Shown: positions 46,648-59,385 of the stretch, piece after piece
How the letters are laid out: every line of letters starts with the position of its first letter
Position numbering within the stretch: position 1 is the first letter of the stretch
DNA from: Haematococcus lacustris
Lineage: Eukaryota; Chlorophyta; Chlorophyceae; Chlamydomonadales; Haematococcaceae
Direction: 5' to 3'
Assembly (NCBI GenBank): GCA_030144725.1
Contig: JASKMD010000026.1
Location: forward strand, 480,750-544,749
DNA: 64,000 nt
Translations under genes and position numbers: made by a program
Notes under the pieces: generated by a model
Database searches by the model: none
What the model was told of the DNA's origin: nothing
What the model saw: the letters and a program-made list of their open reading frames with translations, nothing else

Positions 46648-48480
46648 GCAGCCTGCGCACGCTGAGCACGCTGTCCCAGGTCTCCATCGCCCACACCGAC
46701 TACCTCAGCTGCGTGGACAACACCAGCTGGGTGTCAAGTGGGTGCTAGCTGGCTGACAAGGCTGGCGCTGGCTCAAGCATTCGGCCAACTGTAGCCAGCA
46801 AGGAGCCTGAGCAAGGATGGGGCTGCCAGGGACCTGTAGCAGACTATAGGCAAAGTCTGGACAGGCTCCCTGAATGTCAAACCAGAGGGCAAGCTGACCA
46901 GGGACAGGGGATAGGAGCCTGCCATACAGTCTGCAAGAAGCTACTAAGAAGCTGTGTGCCTGCCCACTGCCTGCCGACCCCTGCCAGCCTCCTCCATTCT
47001 GACTGCCCCAGCCTGCCTGCCTGCCTGCCTGTCAGCCTGCTTCCCATCTGCCTGCCCGTTGGCCTGCTCCTCACCTGCCTGCTGGCCACCTGCCTGCAGG
47101 CACCCATTACCAGGCCAGCCTGGTGGACGGCGACCTGGAGGGCGAGCCGTGGGGTTTCCCCTCCTCCGCCCTTCCCTCTCCCAGCCCCTCCTGCAGCGGC
47201 AACCACAGCGGCAGGTTCCCCACTCCACGGCCCTCTGCTGCCGGCCCCCTCGCTGCCCTCACACCTGCCCTGTCAGCGCCCCGCGCCTACCCCCCGGTGG
47301 CTCCCGCCGCCCCCCCCGGTGGCCCCCGCCTACCCCCCGGTGGCTGCAGCGCCCGCACTACCCCAGGGGGCCTGCCCACCATACTCAGCAATGGCGGGCT
47401 GGCGGCCCTAGGCCAGGCAGCGGAGGCGGCCCAGCCACCCCCCTCACCCCCCCGGCTGTCCAATGGCACTGCAACCGCAGACTCCCTTCGCCTGTTCGCA
47501 TCCCTGCCAGCTGGTGCGGTCCTGCACAGCTCTGCATCAGGCTGCAGCCAGGGTCGAATGGTTGTTGACCTTGCTGCCTCCTCTCCTGCTCTTTCCAATC
47601 ACACTCCCAGTTAGCCGCCACCACTGCAGGTGCCCTTGTTTGCCACTGCTCCTGTCGCTCTCTATTTGTGCTTTGGCTCCCCCCTGCTCCTTCGCAAATT
47701 GCTTCTTTGCTAGCCACCTCTCTTTACCTCTCTAGAAGCTTGTCAGTGCGCTGATGCCCTGCCACTGCATGCCCTGCTCGCCCCTGCTCCCCTACAGGCG
47801 TCATCACCACAGCCATGCAAACTGCACTCAACCCCACCGGCCCTGCTCCCAGCGCCAGAGGCAGCATTGGGGAGATTGAGCAGCCCGGCGCCGGCACCAG
47901 CCCAGGGGCCAGTACAGGTCTATGGCCACCCGCCCAGCTGCTGCAGGCCAGCGCCTCCAACCCTGACCTGCCCGGCCCCTTACCCAGGGAGTCGCCCCGC
48001 AGCACTGCCACCCGCGCCCTCGCCTTATCCGCCCTGCCTGGCACCAGCGAGTGCAGCTTCCCGGCAGCTGCCCACAGCAACAGCTCCGTGGATCCCAGCT
48101 CTGTCAGCGGTGCCGCCACAACCACCACCACCTCGGTGTTGACGGTGGGGCCTACTGGGCCGGCAGGGGAGCGCAGCATGGGGTCAGCATGGGGCCCAGG
48201 GGCTGGGCCGCTGTCAGACGCTGCCACGGGTGGGTCCACCCACCGCTGGGAGGGGTCCGTGGGCCTGAGGTCAGTCGTGGAGGAGGACCTGGCAAGCCAG
48301 GGCCAGGCGGCACTGGCTGCCAGGTCCATGGTGGCAATGGAGGGCAGCGATTGTGGTGGGCATACAGGGGGTGGGGCAGGGGAGGGGGTGGGGGGCATGG
48401 GGGGGAGGAAGGGAGGGGTGGGGGGTGGCAGGCAGCAGCAGAAGCCTAGGGGCTGCTTCAGCTGTTTCAGGTCAGCGTAG
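46648..48480 (+). CDS. unidentified gene, 3' exons
   Basis: Exon 46648-46737 reads SLRTLSTLSQVSIAHTDYL and CVDNTSWVS. It splices in phase to an exon starting at 47100 (THYQASLVDGDLEGEPWGF) that becomes Pro/Ala-rich. The last exon, 47798-48480, begins after cctacag and reads VITTAMQTALNP, a disordered stretch, and ends with QQKPRGCFSCFRSA and a stop. The terminal CFSCF could be lipidated, but this is speculation. The link between 47100 and 47798 is uncertain because the intervening donor was not fixed. It may be the 3' part of the gene starting at 42306 or 44508. Confidence 0.45.
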
Positions 48481-49190
48481 GCGGTGGCTAGTGTGGTAGT
48501 GACAGAACTTGCACCAAGCTGCAGCTCTGCCCCCTCTGAAAGATGCCAGACGATTTGCTGGCGTTCCTGATGGCTGATGTGTTGCATGGCTGGTGGCAGC
48601 ACTGGGTGCTGTCCGCCTCCCTACCTGCCTTCTAACGCTGCATCTCCTATGTGCCAGCCAGCCGATCAGAGTGCCTGCTGCCACCAGACCCCACCCACCC
48701 TCCCCCATGTGAGGGTGGGCTCAACCTTTGCTCTCAAGCAACAAGCCCTGTGGCAGCTCAGACTGAACGCACAGCAATGTGGCAATGAGTGGGTACGACA
48801 TGTCACGGAGGATTGCACAGCACTGCTCAGTAGTGGCAAGCCCCTGCTCGTTGCTGAGGCACAGTCACGCAAAACTGAACCCATGTGTTACATGTGGCGC
48901 AAGAGGCAACTGGTCTTGCCATTACTGCATGGTAGCTCAGTCTTCAGTAAAGCTTGTCGGTGCAAGTGGCGCTGTGTAGAGTACATGCTCTTCTTTCTTT
49001 GTAGGATTTGTACAGTGAATGGTACAGTGTGCGTACTGCGCATGGGTGTGTCTAATTCAATGCAACGGTCCATGCGTGCAGCTGGCAGCTGCGAGGCACC
49101 TAGGCACCGTGTCAAATTGACTGCATTGCATCGCTTGTCGCAGCGTGACCCTGCCATGTGTGTAAGATGACGTTGCATGCATGACATGCT
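48481..49190. other. no gene recognised
   Basis: Probable 3' flank of the preceding gene; short frames only. Confidence 0.4.
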
Positions 49191-49194
49191 GGGC

Positions 49195-49470
49195 ACCAGT
49201 ACATAGACCTGTGTCCGTCTGGCTGAGGGTGGCGTGGCCATGCTCAAACTGTGGGTAGGTAGGAGACGCCCATAAAAGTCTAGGTGGCTCGGATTCCTAG
49301 GCCGGTCCATCCTAGTTGCATGGGCTCGAGCTAGTAATGGTGGCACACATACCAGATTAACGGAGCTGGAGTGGGCGTTTGGGACTCTAGGCTGTAGCCT
49401 TGACAGTGATGAGGTCGCTGCCTGTATTCGATTACAATTCTAGCAAGAGGGCTGTAGGCTTCAAATGCTG
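49195..49470 (+). mobile_element. Fanzor-like element 3' tail, related to 31920-32070
   Basis: Shared landmarks with the copy at 31920-32070: ggcacacataccaga…ggagctggagtgggc, gatgaggtcgctgcctgt, and agagggctgtagg. No coding part is visible. Confidence 0.5.
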
Positions 49471-49794
49471 CATAAACAATGCTTAATAAATGAGCTTATT
49501 GGTCTGATAGTGCTTGCACGATCGCGCCACGCCACGCCATCGTCTACATTCAACGTTTAGTGAGCACAACAGGGACAAGAGTCGGAGCAGCCAGCCAGGC
49601 CAACCAGCCAGCCAAGCAGCGCAGCCAGGGCAACAGTGGCAGGGCGGGCGTGCTCATAGCCACAGCAACACGGGACGCCCCCTAACTCATGCCATACCAG
49701 TGTGTGGCATGCTTGCTAGAGACCGCAGACGATGCTGACAAAGTGCATCACGGACAACAGCAAGCCTCCCTCACATTGCTCCCATGCAATGCCT

Positions 49795-52700
49795 TCAAAG
49801 TGCCGGCACAGGGACATCAGCAGCAGCAGCGACAGCAGCAGCAGCGACAGCAGCTGCTGCAGCCTCACCCTCCTGCCTGCCTTTATGCGCCCCGGCTGCA
49901 CCGGTGGCTGCTGCATGGGCCATGGCGGTTGCAGCGGTTGCATGGCCCAACCAAGGGGCTTCAGGATGCACATACATGATGGACCCCAAGTGCGGAGTTG
50001 AGTAGCCGGAGAAGGCCATGGCCCCCTGGGCTAAGCTGCTGCCTTGGGCACCCTCATTGTGTCCATGCTGCTGCTGCTGCTGCTGCCCAGCTGCCCAGTG
50101 TAGTTGAACACGAGCGCGAGCCAGCATACAGTCTCGGGCATAGTCAGCAAAGTCAGCCACCTGCAAAGCAAACATCACTCTATCACACACCTTGTGGCTG
50201 AGTCACAATGTTAGACGGAGTGAGGGGTGGAGCAGGGCAAGGGGTTGACAAACCCTGGATCAAGGGCCACAGTAAAATGCCTGGCATGCGAGCCCTCTTC
50301 CTGTTTAACTGCTGGCTTCAAGGCGCGGACACACACCAAGCACGGCACCAGCAAGCAAGCTGTAGGGGTTCAGGTGTATAGAACTGCCGCGCAGAACTTG
50401 CAAAGAGCTAGTAGAAGTCAGAAACAAAAAATTCAAAAAAGTCAGAAACAAAAAAATCAAAAAAGAATAGAAAAACAAAGTCAGAGCAATGAGCGAGCAC
50501 TCAGCGTGTGCTTACCATTTCAGCCAAGCTTGTCTGAAACTGCAGGTCATTGTGCACATCCACATCCGCGTCACAGTCGATGATGAGGGCGGGCCTCTGC
50601 GAGCAGGTGCAAGCATTGAAAAGGCTGGGGCAGCAGGAGGTGAACCAGCAGGGGCAGGAGGGCCAGCATGGGCAGCATGGGCAGCAGGCCATTTGGCCAC
50701 AGGAGGGAGGGAGGGAGGCAGCAAGATCCTGCTGACTATGCCATCATGCCCAGTGCGATCTCCACCAAGCCATCCCAGGTGATGTGAATCACTAGCTCCC
50801 TTACTCACCTTGTTCCCACAGTTTTGCGGTGCATGCCCATCAGCATGCCCCATTCTCTAACCCATCCTCCTGAGTGGTGCAAGTCACTAGCTCTCTCACT
50901 CACGACCTTGTCGCCGCAGCTAACCCTAACAACCCTAACAACCCTAAGAACATCGATATCCACCTATGTCACCCCGTGCAGTGCAAAGCTAGCACCAGCT
51001 TCCTACTGTCATCTGCCACAAGACCATCTATACCACGTACGCTAGGCATCTACTTCTAATGTTAACCTTCACTTGCACTCTCACCTCCACCCCAGGCCCC
51101 AACCCCATACCTCACCCTGATCTCCGCCCCTGCCTTCTACTGCCCCGCCCCACTCCCACCCTGCCTTCCCCTTATCCTACCCCTCCCCTACTTCCCCCTC
51201 CTCACCAACCACCTGCATTCCCAGCCCACCCACCATATGCAGCAGGGGGTGCATGTGTGGCTTGTCGCTGACGTCCAGGAACCTGACCCGGCCCTCCAGA
51301 CTAGCTGGCAGGTCAGGCAGGGGCTCGCTGACCCACCCATGCTGCCGAGCCAGCTGGGCTGCCACCGCATGGCCATGCACCGATAAAAAAGGCGCATGGA
51401 GCTTGATGGCCAGGCCTGGGTGTTGAGGCCCCCCCTGCGGGGTGGGCTGACTGCTGGGAGGGTGGACATCTCCCACCTGCTGGGCAGAGTCACCGCTAGG
51501 CGGCTGCTTAGGGGCAGTGAGGGGGAGGCCTGTGGCCTGGGTCGAGGCGGGGCTGGAGCCATTGCCCTGGCAGGCCTCCTGGCTGCTGTCTCCAGCAGCC
51601 ATTGCTGTTGCTCACATGGCTGCTGCCATTACCCGCCACCACATGAGGGGCAGTGTGGTGGGGGGCGGCTGGGCTGCTGCTGGCCCACAGGTGCAGGGGG
51701 GCACCTGAGCCCTGGCTGCTGACCTCATGCCCTCCCTGGTACAACCAATCCTCATGGCGCCCATGCAGTTCCTGGCACAACACAGCAGCATCCATGCATG
51801 CATGCGTCTATGTGGATTGCCGTGGCAAACCAACCACATGTGTCCATGTCCATGTATAACCATGTCCATGTGTCTATGTGTGGCAATATAAAAAAGCTTC
51901 CTACACTCAAGTTCTTCCTTCACTGGCATGTATGCTCATTAGGAGGCAGCCATGTGCTGCTGCCCGCATGCGGTGGCATGTGCTCCAATTGCTGTGCAGC
52001 AGGCCAAGGGGGGCCCCTAGCAAAGAATCAAGACATCTTGAGCCTGACACACTGACCTGACCTGACCCCTTCAGCTGCACTGGGATAGGGGGCTGTGTGC
52101 GCTTGAGGCTGTGTGTGTCAGCAGTGCCGACAGGCGAATGCCCTGTGATGTAGCTGATGACTGTCAGGTCATTGCCAGGTTGCAACAGGCTCAACACAGC
52201 AGCATGCACTGGTCCTGCTCGGGCTAGGCGCTGTTGGCCTCCGTGGGTTGATTGCTCAGGTCAGGTCACAGTGTGTGTCAAGGGGTGTCAATGGTCAGTT
52301 TAGGGGTGCAATGGGTGTGGTCGGGTGCGTGCCAGTTTAACAGCACAGAGCCCGCACCGCCTGGCTGGACACCGCCTGACCCCATGGCTCTTAGGGTCAG
52401 ATAGGGGGGGTCAGTTGAGGCCAGAACTTGACAGGTACCTGGTGCCTGTCAGGCAGGGCCTGACCCAAGCACCCTGCCCGGGGAAGAGGGATGAGGGAGA
52501 GGAGGGTTGATGGCTTTTCAGCAGTGGGCTGGAGGGTAGGGCTGGGGCGCTGCCTGACCTGCAGGTAGCTCAGCTGCACCGTGTTCTCCTCCTGCCGCCC
52601 TCGCCTCAGCAGCCTGGCGTGACATGTCTCTGGCTGCAGGGGCAGGGGTAGGGGTCGTGAGGGCAGGCGCCGAGCAGGGACAGGGCTGAAATCCTCTCTA

Positions 52701-55226
52701 TGTTACCCTGCCCTGTCTGTTGTCTTGAACACCTTGTCTGTTTGTTTACCACCATGGTTGTACCTTTGCTGACCCAACTGGACACACAAAATAGTGGAAA
52801 GAACTTTCTGTGCTCACGAGACTGGCGCTGAGCAAGGACAGGGGCAGGCGCCGGGGCAGGTACATGGGAAAGGACGGGAGCAGCGGGCAAGCGGTAGTAT
52901 GAGTAGTGGTGCAACTGTCAAGATTCGGCCAGGGCCGCCAGGCTATGGGCTGTAGGCGCCACCTACCTGGGCCCTTAGGTAAATGAAGGCGTGAGGGACC
53001 AGGGTGTGCAGTGTGGTGAGTATTGGGTCGAACCTGCAGCGGCCCAGACAGCAGACACTGCTGAGTTTGGGTGAGCGTGTGTTTACGTCGTGGGGTGAAG
53101 GGCCGTGAACAGCGCCGCTCGTCTCCTTTCTTTGAGATCACATCACCTTCCACAACACTTGGCAGCAAGGTGGCAGCTGGTGCAACACGTGCGAGGTGGG
53201 TTAGCCCTAACCCTAACCCTAACCCAGGCAACTCTTGTGTCAGGTGTGCCAGATGCAGCAGGCCGACAGCAGGTCAAGCAGCGCATGCACTAGCTAGCCT
53301 CCACTGCTGCTGCTGCTGCCACGGGCTACCCACACCTCTGTCCTCCTAGCATTCTGCTACTCTGCTGCTGCTCTGTTCAGTTCTTGGAGTGTGGAAAAGG
53401 TCACATATCACACTCATCACACCCCGCATGCAAGCCATGCAGCATGGTGGTGGAATTGCTCACCAAGCATCATAGATCGACAGCTCTGTGTCGGTGATGT
53501 AGCCGGCTGCATGGCCCGCCCGCACAAACACCATGCGGTCGCTGAACACACTCCGCTCCAGCACCCGACAGGGGGCAGGCTGCACGTAACTGTCTCTCTC
53601 CTGCATGGGCATGCATGGCAGCGCATGCTTGCATGGGCATGGGAGCCAGGTGTACCCACCCCCCCTCACCTGCCATTCCCTCATCTGCCCTGCATGACGA
53701 GAACAGCAGCCGTGTCTTACCTGCTTACCTGGGTGACCGCTACAGCACCAGCCGCCTGCTACCATGCTCAACACGAGCTTCTTGGCCACGCTACGCTACG
53801 CTGCCTGCCATAACACTGTACCCAACACAGGCTTCTGGGTTGCCTATTTCCTGGATTTGACGGGTCTGCCTAGCTGCCTAGTTCTGTAGGGCCTACCAAT
53901 CTCCCAACCTCTCAATCTCACCCCTTAACATGCGGCGGCCCAGCTACTGCTGAGGAGAAGCCCAGGCACACTCATTCCATGTCGCTTCATGTCCAGCAAG
54001 ATCATCCATCTGTCCCCAGCACAGCCGGTCTACAGCCTGCACCTGATGTACCTGTACATGCACCTGATGTACCTGATCTACAACCTGCACCTGATGTTCA
54101 CCTCACCTGGTCATCAGCTGCCTAGACCCAGCTACCTTACTGCCCTGGCCCCACCTGCCTTGGGCCCACTTGCCTGATACCCATGGCCTCACCTGCACCA
54201 CGCGCGTGAGGAAGACATAGTTTTGAAAGGTGTAGGCAAAGCGGTGGGGGTCCTTGTAGAACTCGCCCAGCAGGTTGATGTGCTGCTGGCCCACATCCTG
54301 CCACTTGTCCACAGGCTCTGGCACCACCTGCAACAGGCAGGGCAGAGGACTGGTCAGGGGGAGGCTGAGTCAGAGGGCAGGCCAGGGGGCAGCACAGAGA
54401 GTAGCATAGGACGCAGGGCAGGGCAGGGCAGGACAGGGCAGGGCAGGGCAGGGCAGGGCAGGGCAGGGCAGGGCAGGGCAGGGCAGGGCAGGACAGGGCA
54501 GGGCTGGCAAGTCAGAGAAAAGGGGCCCGGGGCCACTAAACTGCCAGGAGCATTGTTGGAGATTGTGAGCAGCAGCTGTCTATTGACTGTTTGCCATTGA
54601 ACACAGCGACTAGGTTGGGGCTAACGTGGTTTGTGGATTAGTATGAGTCACAGCTGTCAGTCAGCATAGCCCAAGGTGAGGTGAGGTCTTTGCCATGGAG
54701 CATGAGCAGCAAGTGCGTGAGCAGGGCAGGTGGGGCGCACCAACCTCTTCCCCACCACAACTGCCCTGCTGTGGCCTTTTAGCGTGTGTCTGAGGGTGTA
54801 AAGGTCCAAGGAGCACCGCAGCCTAGCAGCCAAACAATCTACAGGCTCCTCACTGTCTGTGGTAGCTCCACCACGCAATCAGTCCCAGCTCACCTGCAGC
54901 TTGGCTTGCAACGACGCTGCATTCTGGATGATGCGTAGGAAGGTGCTCTTGCCAGCAGAGATGTTGCCTTCCACGCTGAGCGTGACCTTTGGCTGGGGCC
55001 AGCCGCCTCCTGGCAGCTCATCGTTTGTTTTGGAAGCATTGCAAATGGTGTGCATAAAACGATGGCTACGTAGGCGCGCTGGCCATGTGCGTTGCCGCTG
55101 CTCGCTTCCTAGCGGCAGCGCTGAGGTGGTTGAATTGTACAGCGACGCACACCTGCCGGCTACCGGCAGGAGAGGCATTGGCAGCTGCGCCGCTGCCCTC
55201 CTTCCCGCCTGACGCAGGAACGACAC
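49795..55226 (-). CDS. deoxynucleoside kinase, plant type, with low-complexity C-terminal extension
   Basis: Salvage kinase phosphorylating deoxynucleosides with ATP. Exons in gene order: 54894-55226, 54193-54327, 53464-53600, (one unresolved), 52559-52633, one starting at 51771 (ELHGRHEDWLYQGG), one ending at 51235 (RVRFLDVSDKPHMHPLLHM), 50516-50596, 49795-50160. Motifs: the first ~75 residues are Arg/Ala/Ser-rich like an organelle presequence; P-loop SVEGNISAGKSTFLRII; VVPEPVDKW (substrate Glu); FAYTFQNYVFLTRV; ERSVFSDR (the E/D-R-S motif); GYITDTELSIYDAW; the lid region ARLLRRGRQEE; then RPALIIDCDADVDV and VADFADYARDCML. The last ~90 residues are Gln- and Ala-rich and absent from typical family members. 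The exon between 53464 and 52633, carrying the usual F-I-Y-L strand, was not found by eye. Confidence 0.87.
53203..53225. repeat. interstitial (CCCTAA)3 telomere-type repeat
   Basis: agccctaaccctaaccctaacccagg in the unresolved intron of the kinase gene: three perfect hexamers of the TTAGGG type. Confidence 0.9.
54418..54504. repeat. (GGGCA)n tract in kinase intron 1
   Basis: About 17 units of gggca, two of them with a ggaca variant, between exons 54193-54327 and 54894-55226. Confidence 0.93.
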
Positions 55227-55724
55227 AGCCAGTGTACGGGTGCGTGACCCGGCGTCGCTTCGCAGGAAGCTGCTTGGCTGGACGGGGCAGCCGCTGTAGG
55301 TTGGTGGGTTTAAATGGGTCCCTGGCAGTGGCGCTTACGAACAATGGCACCCAACTCGATTGAATCATGCGCATGGATTACAAATATCGATTGTATGCAG
55401 TCAACCTTGCACACTCTCGGCCTACTACAGGTCCAAGCGAATTCAAGCTCTGCCTTGCTGATGACAATGCTGATATCTCGTGCCAACGAGACAGTTGGCA
55501 ACTATACAGGTTCGACACTGTGCAATTGCCACTGTGTTTTGCGCAGGGCTGTACAGCCCACATGGCAGCAGTGGCTGCAGGAGTGAGAGACCTTGCATAT
55601 ACTTGTATTCAACTTTTGCAGCCTACGTCCCTCTTGTTACTCCAAACTACAGTGTTAGTGTGAGCTCATTACCATGAAGGCCACTAAGCGCCTAGTCCCC
55701 ATTTCCGCCTAGTCCCCATTTCCG
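55227..55724. promoter_or_regulatory. 5' flank of deoxynucleoside kinase
   Basis: About 500 bp between the kinase start codon and the CCCCG array; it must hold the promoter. No named motif was identified. The last part has cctagtccccatttccgc twice in tandem (55691 and 55710), directly before the array. Confidence 0.4.
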
Positions 55725-58299
55725 CCCCGCCCCGCCCCGCCCCGCCCCGCCCCGCCCCGCCCCGCCCCGCCCCGCCCCGCCCCGCCCCGCCCCGCCCCGC
55801 CCCGCCCCGCCCCGCCCCGCCCCGCCCCGCCCCGCCCCGCCCCGCCCCGCCCCGCCCCGCCCCGCCCCGCCCCGCCCCGCCCCGCCCCGCCCCGCCCCGC
55901 CCCGCCCCGCCCCGCCCCGCCCCGCCCCGCCCCGCCCCGCCCCGCCCCGCCCCGCCCCGCCCCGCCCCGCCCCGCCCCGCCCCGCCCCGCCCCGCCCCGC
56001 CCCGCCCCGCCCCGCCCCGCCCCGCCCCGCCCCGCCCCGCCCCGCCCCGCCCCGCCCCGCCCCGCCCCGCCCCGCCCCGCCCCGCCCCGCCCCGCCCCGC
56101 CCCGCCCCGCCCCGCCCCGCCCCGCCCCGCCCCGCCCCGCCCCGCCCCGCCCCGCCCCGCCCCGCCCCGCCCCGCCCCGCCCCGCCCCGCCCCGCCCCGC
56201 CCCGCCCCGCCCCGCCCCGCCCCGCCCCGCCCCGCCCCGCCCCGCCCCGCCCCGCCCCGCCCCGCCCCGCCCCGCCCCGCCCCGCCCCGCCCCGCCCCGC
56301 CCCGCCCCGCCCCGCCCCGCCCCGCCCCGCCCCGCCCCGCCCCGCCCCGCCCCGCCCCGCCCCGCCCCGCCCCGCCCCGCCCCGCCCCGCCCCGCCCCGC
56401 CCCGCCCCGCCCCGCCCCGCCCCGCCCCGCCCCGCCCCGCCCCGCCCCGCCCCGCCCCGCCCCGCCCCGCCCCGCCCCGCCCCGCCCCGCCCCGCCCCGC
56501 CCCGCCCCGCCCCGCCCCGCCCCGCCCCGCCCCGCCCCGCCCCGCCCCGCCCCGCCCCGCCCCGCCCCGCCCCGCCCCGCCCCGCCCCGCCCCGCCCCGC
56601 CCCGCCCCGCCCCGCCCCGCCCCGCCCCGCCCCGCCCCGCCCCGCCCCGCCCCGCCCCGCCCCGCCCCGCCCCGCCCCGCCCCGCCCCGCCCCGCCCCGC
56701 CCCGCCCCGCCCCGCCCCGCCCCGCCCCGCCCCGCCCCGCCCCGCCCCGCCCCGCCCCGCCCCGCCCCGCCCCGCCCCGCCCCGCCCCGCCCCGCCCCGC
56801 CCCGCCCCGCCCCGCCCCGCCCCGCCCCGCCCCGCCCCGCCCCGCCCCGCCCCGCCCCGCCCCGCCCCGCCCCGCCCCGCCCCGCCCCGCCCCGCCCCGC
56901 CCCGCCCCGCCCCGCCCCGCCCCGCCCCGCCCCGCCCCGCCCCGCCCCGCCCCGCCCCGCCCCGCCCCGCCCCGCCCCGCCCCGCCCCGCCCCGCCCCGC
57001 CCCGCCCCGCCCCGCCCCGCCCCGCCCCGCCCCGCCCCGCCCCGCCCCGCCCCGCCCCGCCCCGCCCCGCCCCGCCCCGCCCCGCCCCGCCCCGCCCCGC
57101 CCCGCCCCGCCCCGCCCCGCCCCGCCCCGCCCCGCCCCGCCCCGCCCCGCCCCGCCCCGCCCCGCCCCGCCCCGCCCCGCCCCGCCCCGCCCCGCCCCGC
57201 CCCGCCCCGCCCCGCCCCGCCCCGCCCCGCCCCGCCCCGCCCCGCCCCGCCCCGCCCCGCCCCGCCCCGCCCCGCCCCGCCCCGCCCCGCCCCGCCCCGC
57301 CCCGCCCCGCCCCGCCCCGCCCCGCCCCGCCCCGCCCCGCCCCGCCCCGCCCCGCCCCGCCCCGCCCCGCCCCGCCCCGCCCCGCCCCGCCCCGCCCCGC
57401 CCCGCCCCGCCCCGCCCCGCCCCGCCCCGCCCCGCCCCGCCCCGCCCCGCCCCGCCCCGCCCCGCCCCGCCCCGCCCCGCCCCGCCCCGCCCCGCCCCGC
57501 CCCGCCCCGCCCCGCCCCGCCCCGCCCCGCCCCGCCCCGCCCCGCCCCGCCCCGCCCCGCCCCGCCCCGCCCCGCCCCGCCCCGCCCCGCCCCGCCCCGC
57601 CCCGCCCCGCCCCGCCCCGCCCCGCCCCGCCCCGCCCCGCCCCGCCCCGCCCCGCCCCGCCCCGCCCCGCCCCGCCCCGCCCCGCCCCGCCCCGCCCCGC
57701 CCCGCCCCGCCCCGCCCCGCCCCGCCCCGCCCCGCCCCGCCCCGCCCCGCCCCGCCCCGCCCCGCCCCGCCCCGCCCCGCCCCGCCCCGCCCCGCCCCGC
57801 CCCGCCCCGCCCCGCCCCGCCCCGCCCCGCCCCGCCCCGCCCCGCCCCGCCCCGCCCCGCCCCGCCCCGCCCCGCCCCGCCCCGCCCCGCCCCGCCCCGC
57901 CCCGCCCCGCCCCGCCCCGCCCCGCCCCGCCCCGCCCCGCCCCGCCCCGCCCCGCCCCGCCCCGCCCCGCCCCGCCCCGCCCCGCCCCGCCCCGCCCCGC
58001 CCCGCCCCGCCCCGCCCCGCCCCGCCCCGCCCCGCCCCGCCCCGCCCCGCCCCGCCCCGCCCCGCCCCGCCCCGCCCCGCCCCGCCCCGCCCCGCCCCGC
58101 CCCGCCCCGCCCCGCCCCGCCCCGCCCCGCCCCGCCCCGCCCCGCCCCGCCCCGCCCCGCCCCGCCCCGCCCCGCCCCGCCCCGCCCCGCCCCGCCCCGC
58201 CCCGCCCCGCCCCGCCCCGCCCCGCCCCGCCCCGCCCCGCCCCGCCCCGCCCCGCCCCGCCCCGCCCCGCCCCGCCCCGCCCCGCCCCGCCCCGCCCCG
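55725..58299. repeat. uninterrupted (CCCCG)n array, 2.6 kb
   Basis: 2,575 bp, exactly 515 units of CCCCG by position, with no interruption visible. It lies upstream of the deoxynucleoside kinase promoter and next to a chromovirus remnant. The minus strand is (CGGGG)n and strongly quadruplex-prone. Very long minus-strand frames (Gly-Ala-Gly-Arg repeats) are by-products. Confidence 0.98.
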
Positions 58300-58576
58300 T
58301 GTAGCGTGCAAGACACCACGCCGACAACCGATAACTACCTTCTTTCCCACAGCATGACACGGCCTGGGTTTAGAACGTTTCCCCCGAGGAGTCGAACCTC
58401 TGAAGCAGGTGTGCGCGAAGGCCCACCTGCCCCTTTCGCCCACCATGTCACACTGCAGTACAGAAGTACTGGGAGGCGAGCTAGGCTTCGAGGAGCCGTT
58501 CGCTACATTCCTCCCCCTCCAAAGAGGAAACGTTCCGCCCTCGTGAGAACACAAGGACTCGCAACACTAATTAGTG
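58300..58576. other. possible LTR or 3' remnant next to chromovirus fragment
   Basis: Sequence between the CCCCG array and the chromodomain stop, where a 3' untranslated region and LTR would be expected. There is no second copy in the window, so it is not proven. Confidence 0.35.
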
Positions 58577-59385
58577 ATGCTAGGACAAACCATGCACTGC
58601 ATTATATGCAGTCAACACTTCAAGGCAGTTCACAAGGTTATTCCTTGGCTCCCATGTGTTGTAAGAGTCATCATAACCCTGCCACTTGACTAAGTAGCCT
58701 CGTGCTTTACCAGCACGCACGCCACGATGGGCAAGCAACTTCTCCACCTCATACAGAGGCGCCTCATCCAACCACTCCACAGGAGGAGGCAAGTGAGGAT
58801 GCTCACTGGTGTACGGTCTCAGAAGAGACACATGGAACACAGGGTGCAGGCGTGCCATGGCTCGTGGCAGGTCTAGGCGAACAGCAACAGGACCTACATG
58901 CTCTAGCACCTTGAAAGGTCCTATGAACCTAGGCAGCAGCTTCTTAGCCTTACCTGGCTTCATCCTGAGGTTCTTAGTGCTAAGAAGCACCAACTGACCA
59001 GTGTGGTACTCCACTTCCTTGCGTCCCTTGTTGGCCATATAGGCCTGCCGCCGCTGAGCCAGTTCCATGAAGTGGCGAGCCTGCTTGACATTGCTCTGCC
59101 ACCACTCAGACAGTCTCCTGGCAGTGGGACAGTACACCTCGCCAGGCAGCTCCAGCAGGGCAGGTGTCAGAGGTGACTGGCCAGTATTGACCAAGAAGGG
59201 TGTGGACTGGATGGACTCCTGCCAACTATTGTTGACAGCAAACTCAGCCAGAGATAGGAAGAAAGGCCAGTCAGACTGGGCAGGTGAGATATAATGGCGA
59301 AGCATTTCCTCTAGGGTACGATTGTACCTCTCAGTCTGGCCATCAGACTGTGGATGGTAGGCACTAGAATTACATTCCTTTACAC
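58577..59385 (-). pseudogene. Ty3/gypsy chromovirus pol remnant: integrase C-terminus and chromodomain
   Basis: Minus-strand reading from about 59385: HPQSDGQTERYNRTLEEMLR, which contains the last catalytic Glu of integrase, then NNSWQESIQSTPF, VEYHTGQLVLLSTKNLRM, LLPRFIGPFKVLEHVGPVAV and HPVFHVSLLRPY. The end is a chromodomain with YEVEKLLAHR, GYLVKWQGYDDSYNTWEPRN and NCLEVLTAYN, closing at a stop at 58580. Protease, RT, RNase H and the first two integrase Asp are absent, cut off near 59385. This is a different gypsy lineage from the element at 5.3-16 kb, which has a PHD finger instead of a chromodomain. Confidence 0.9.

Noticed and set aside
55684..58554. Frames of up to 956 codons of Gly-Ala-Gly-Arg repeats
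   Set aside because: By-product of the CCCCG array.
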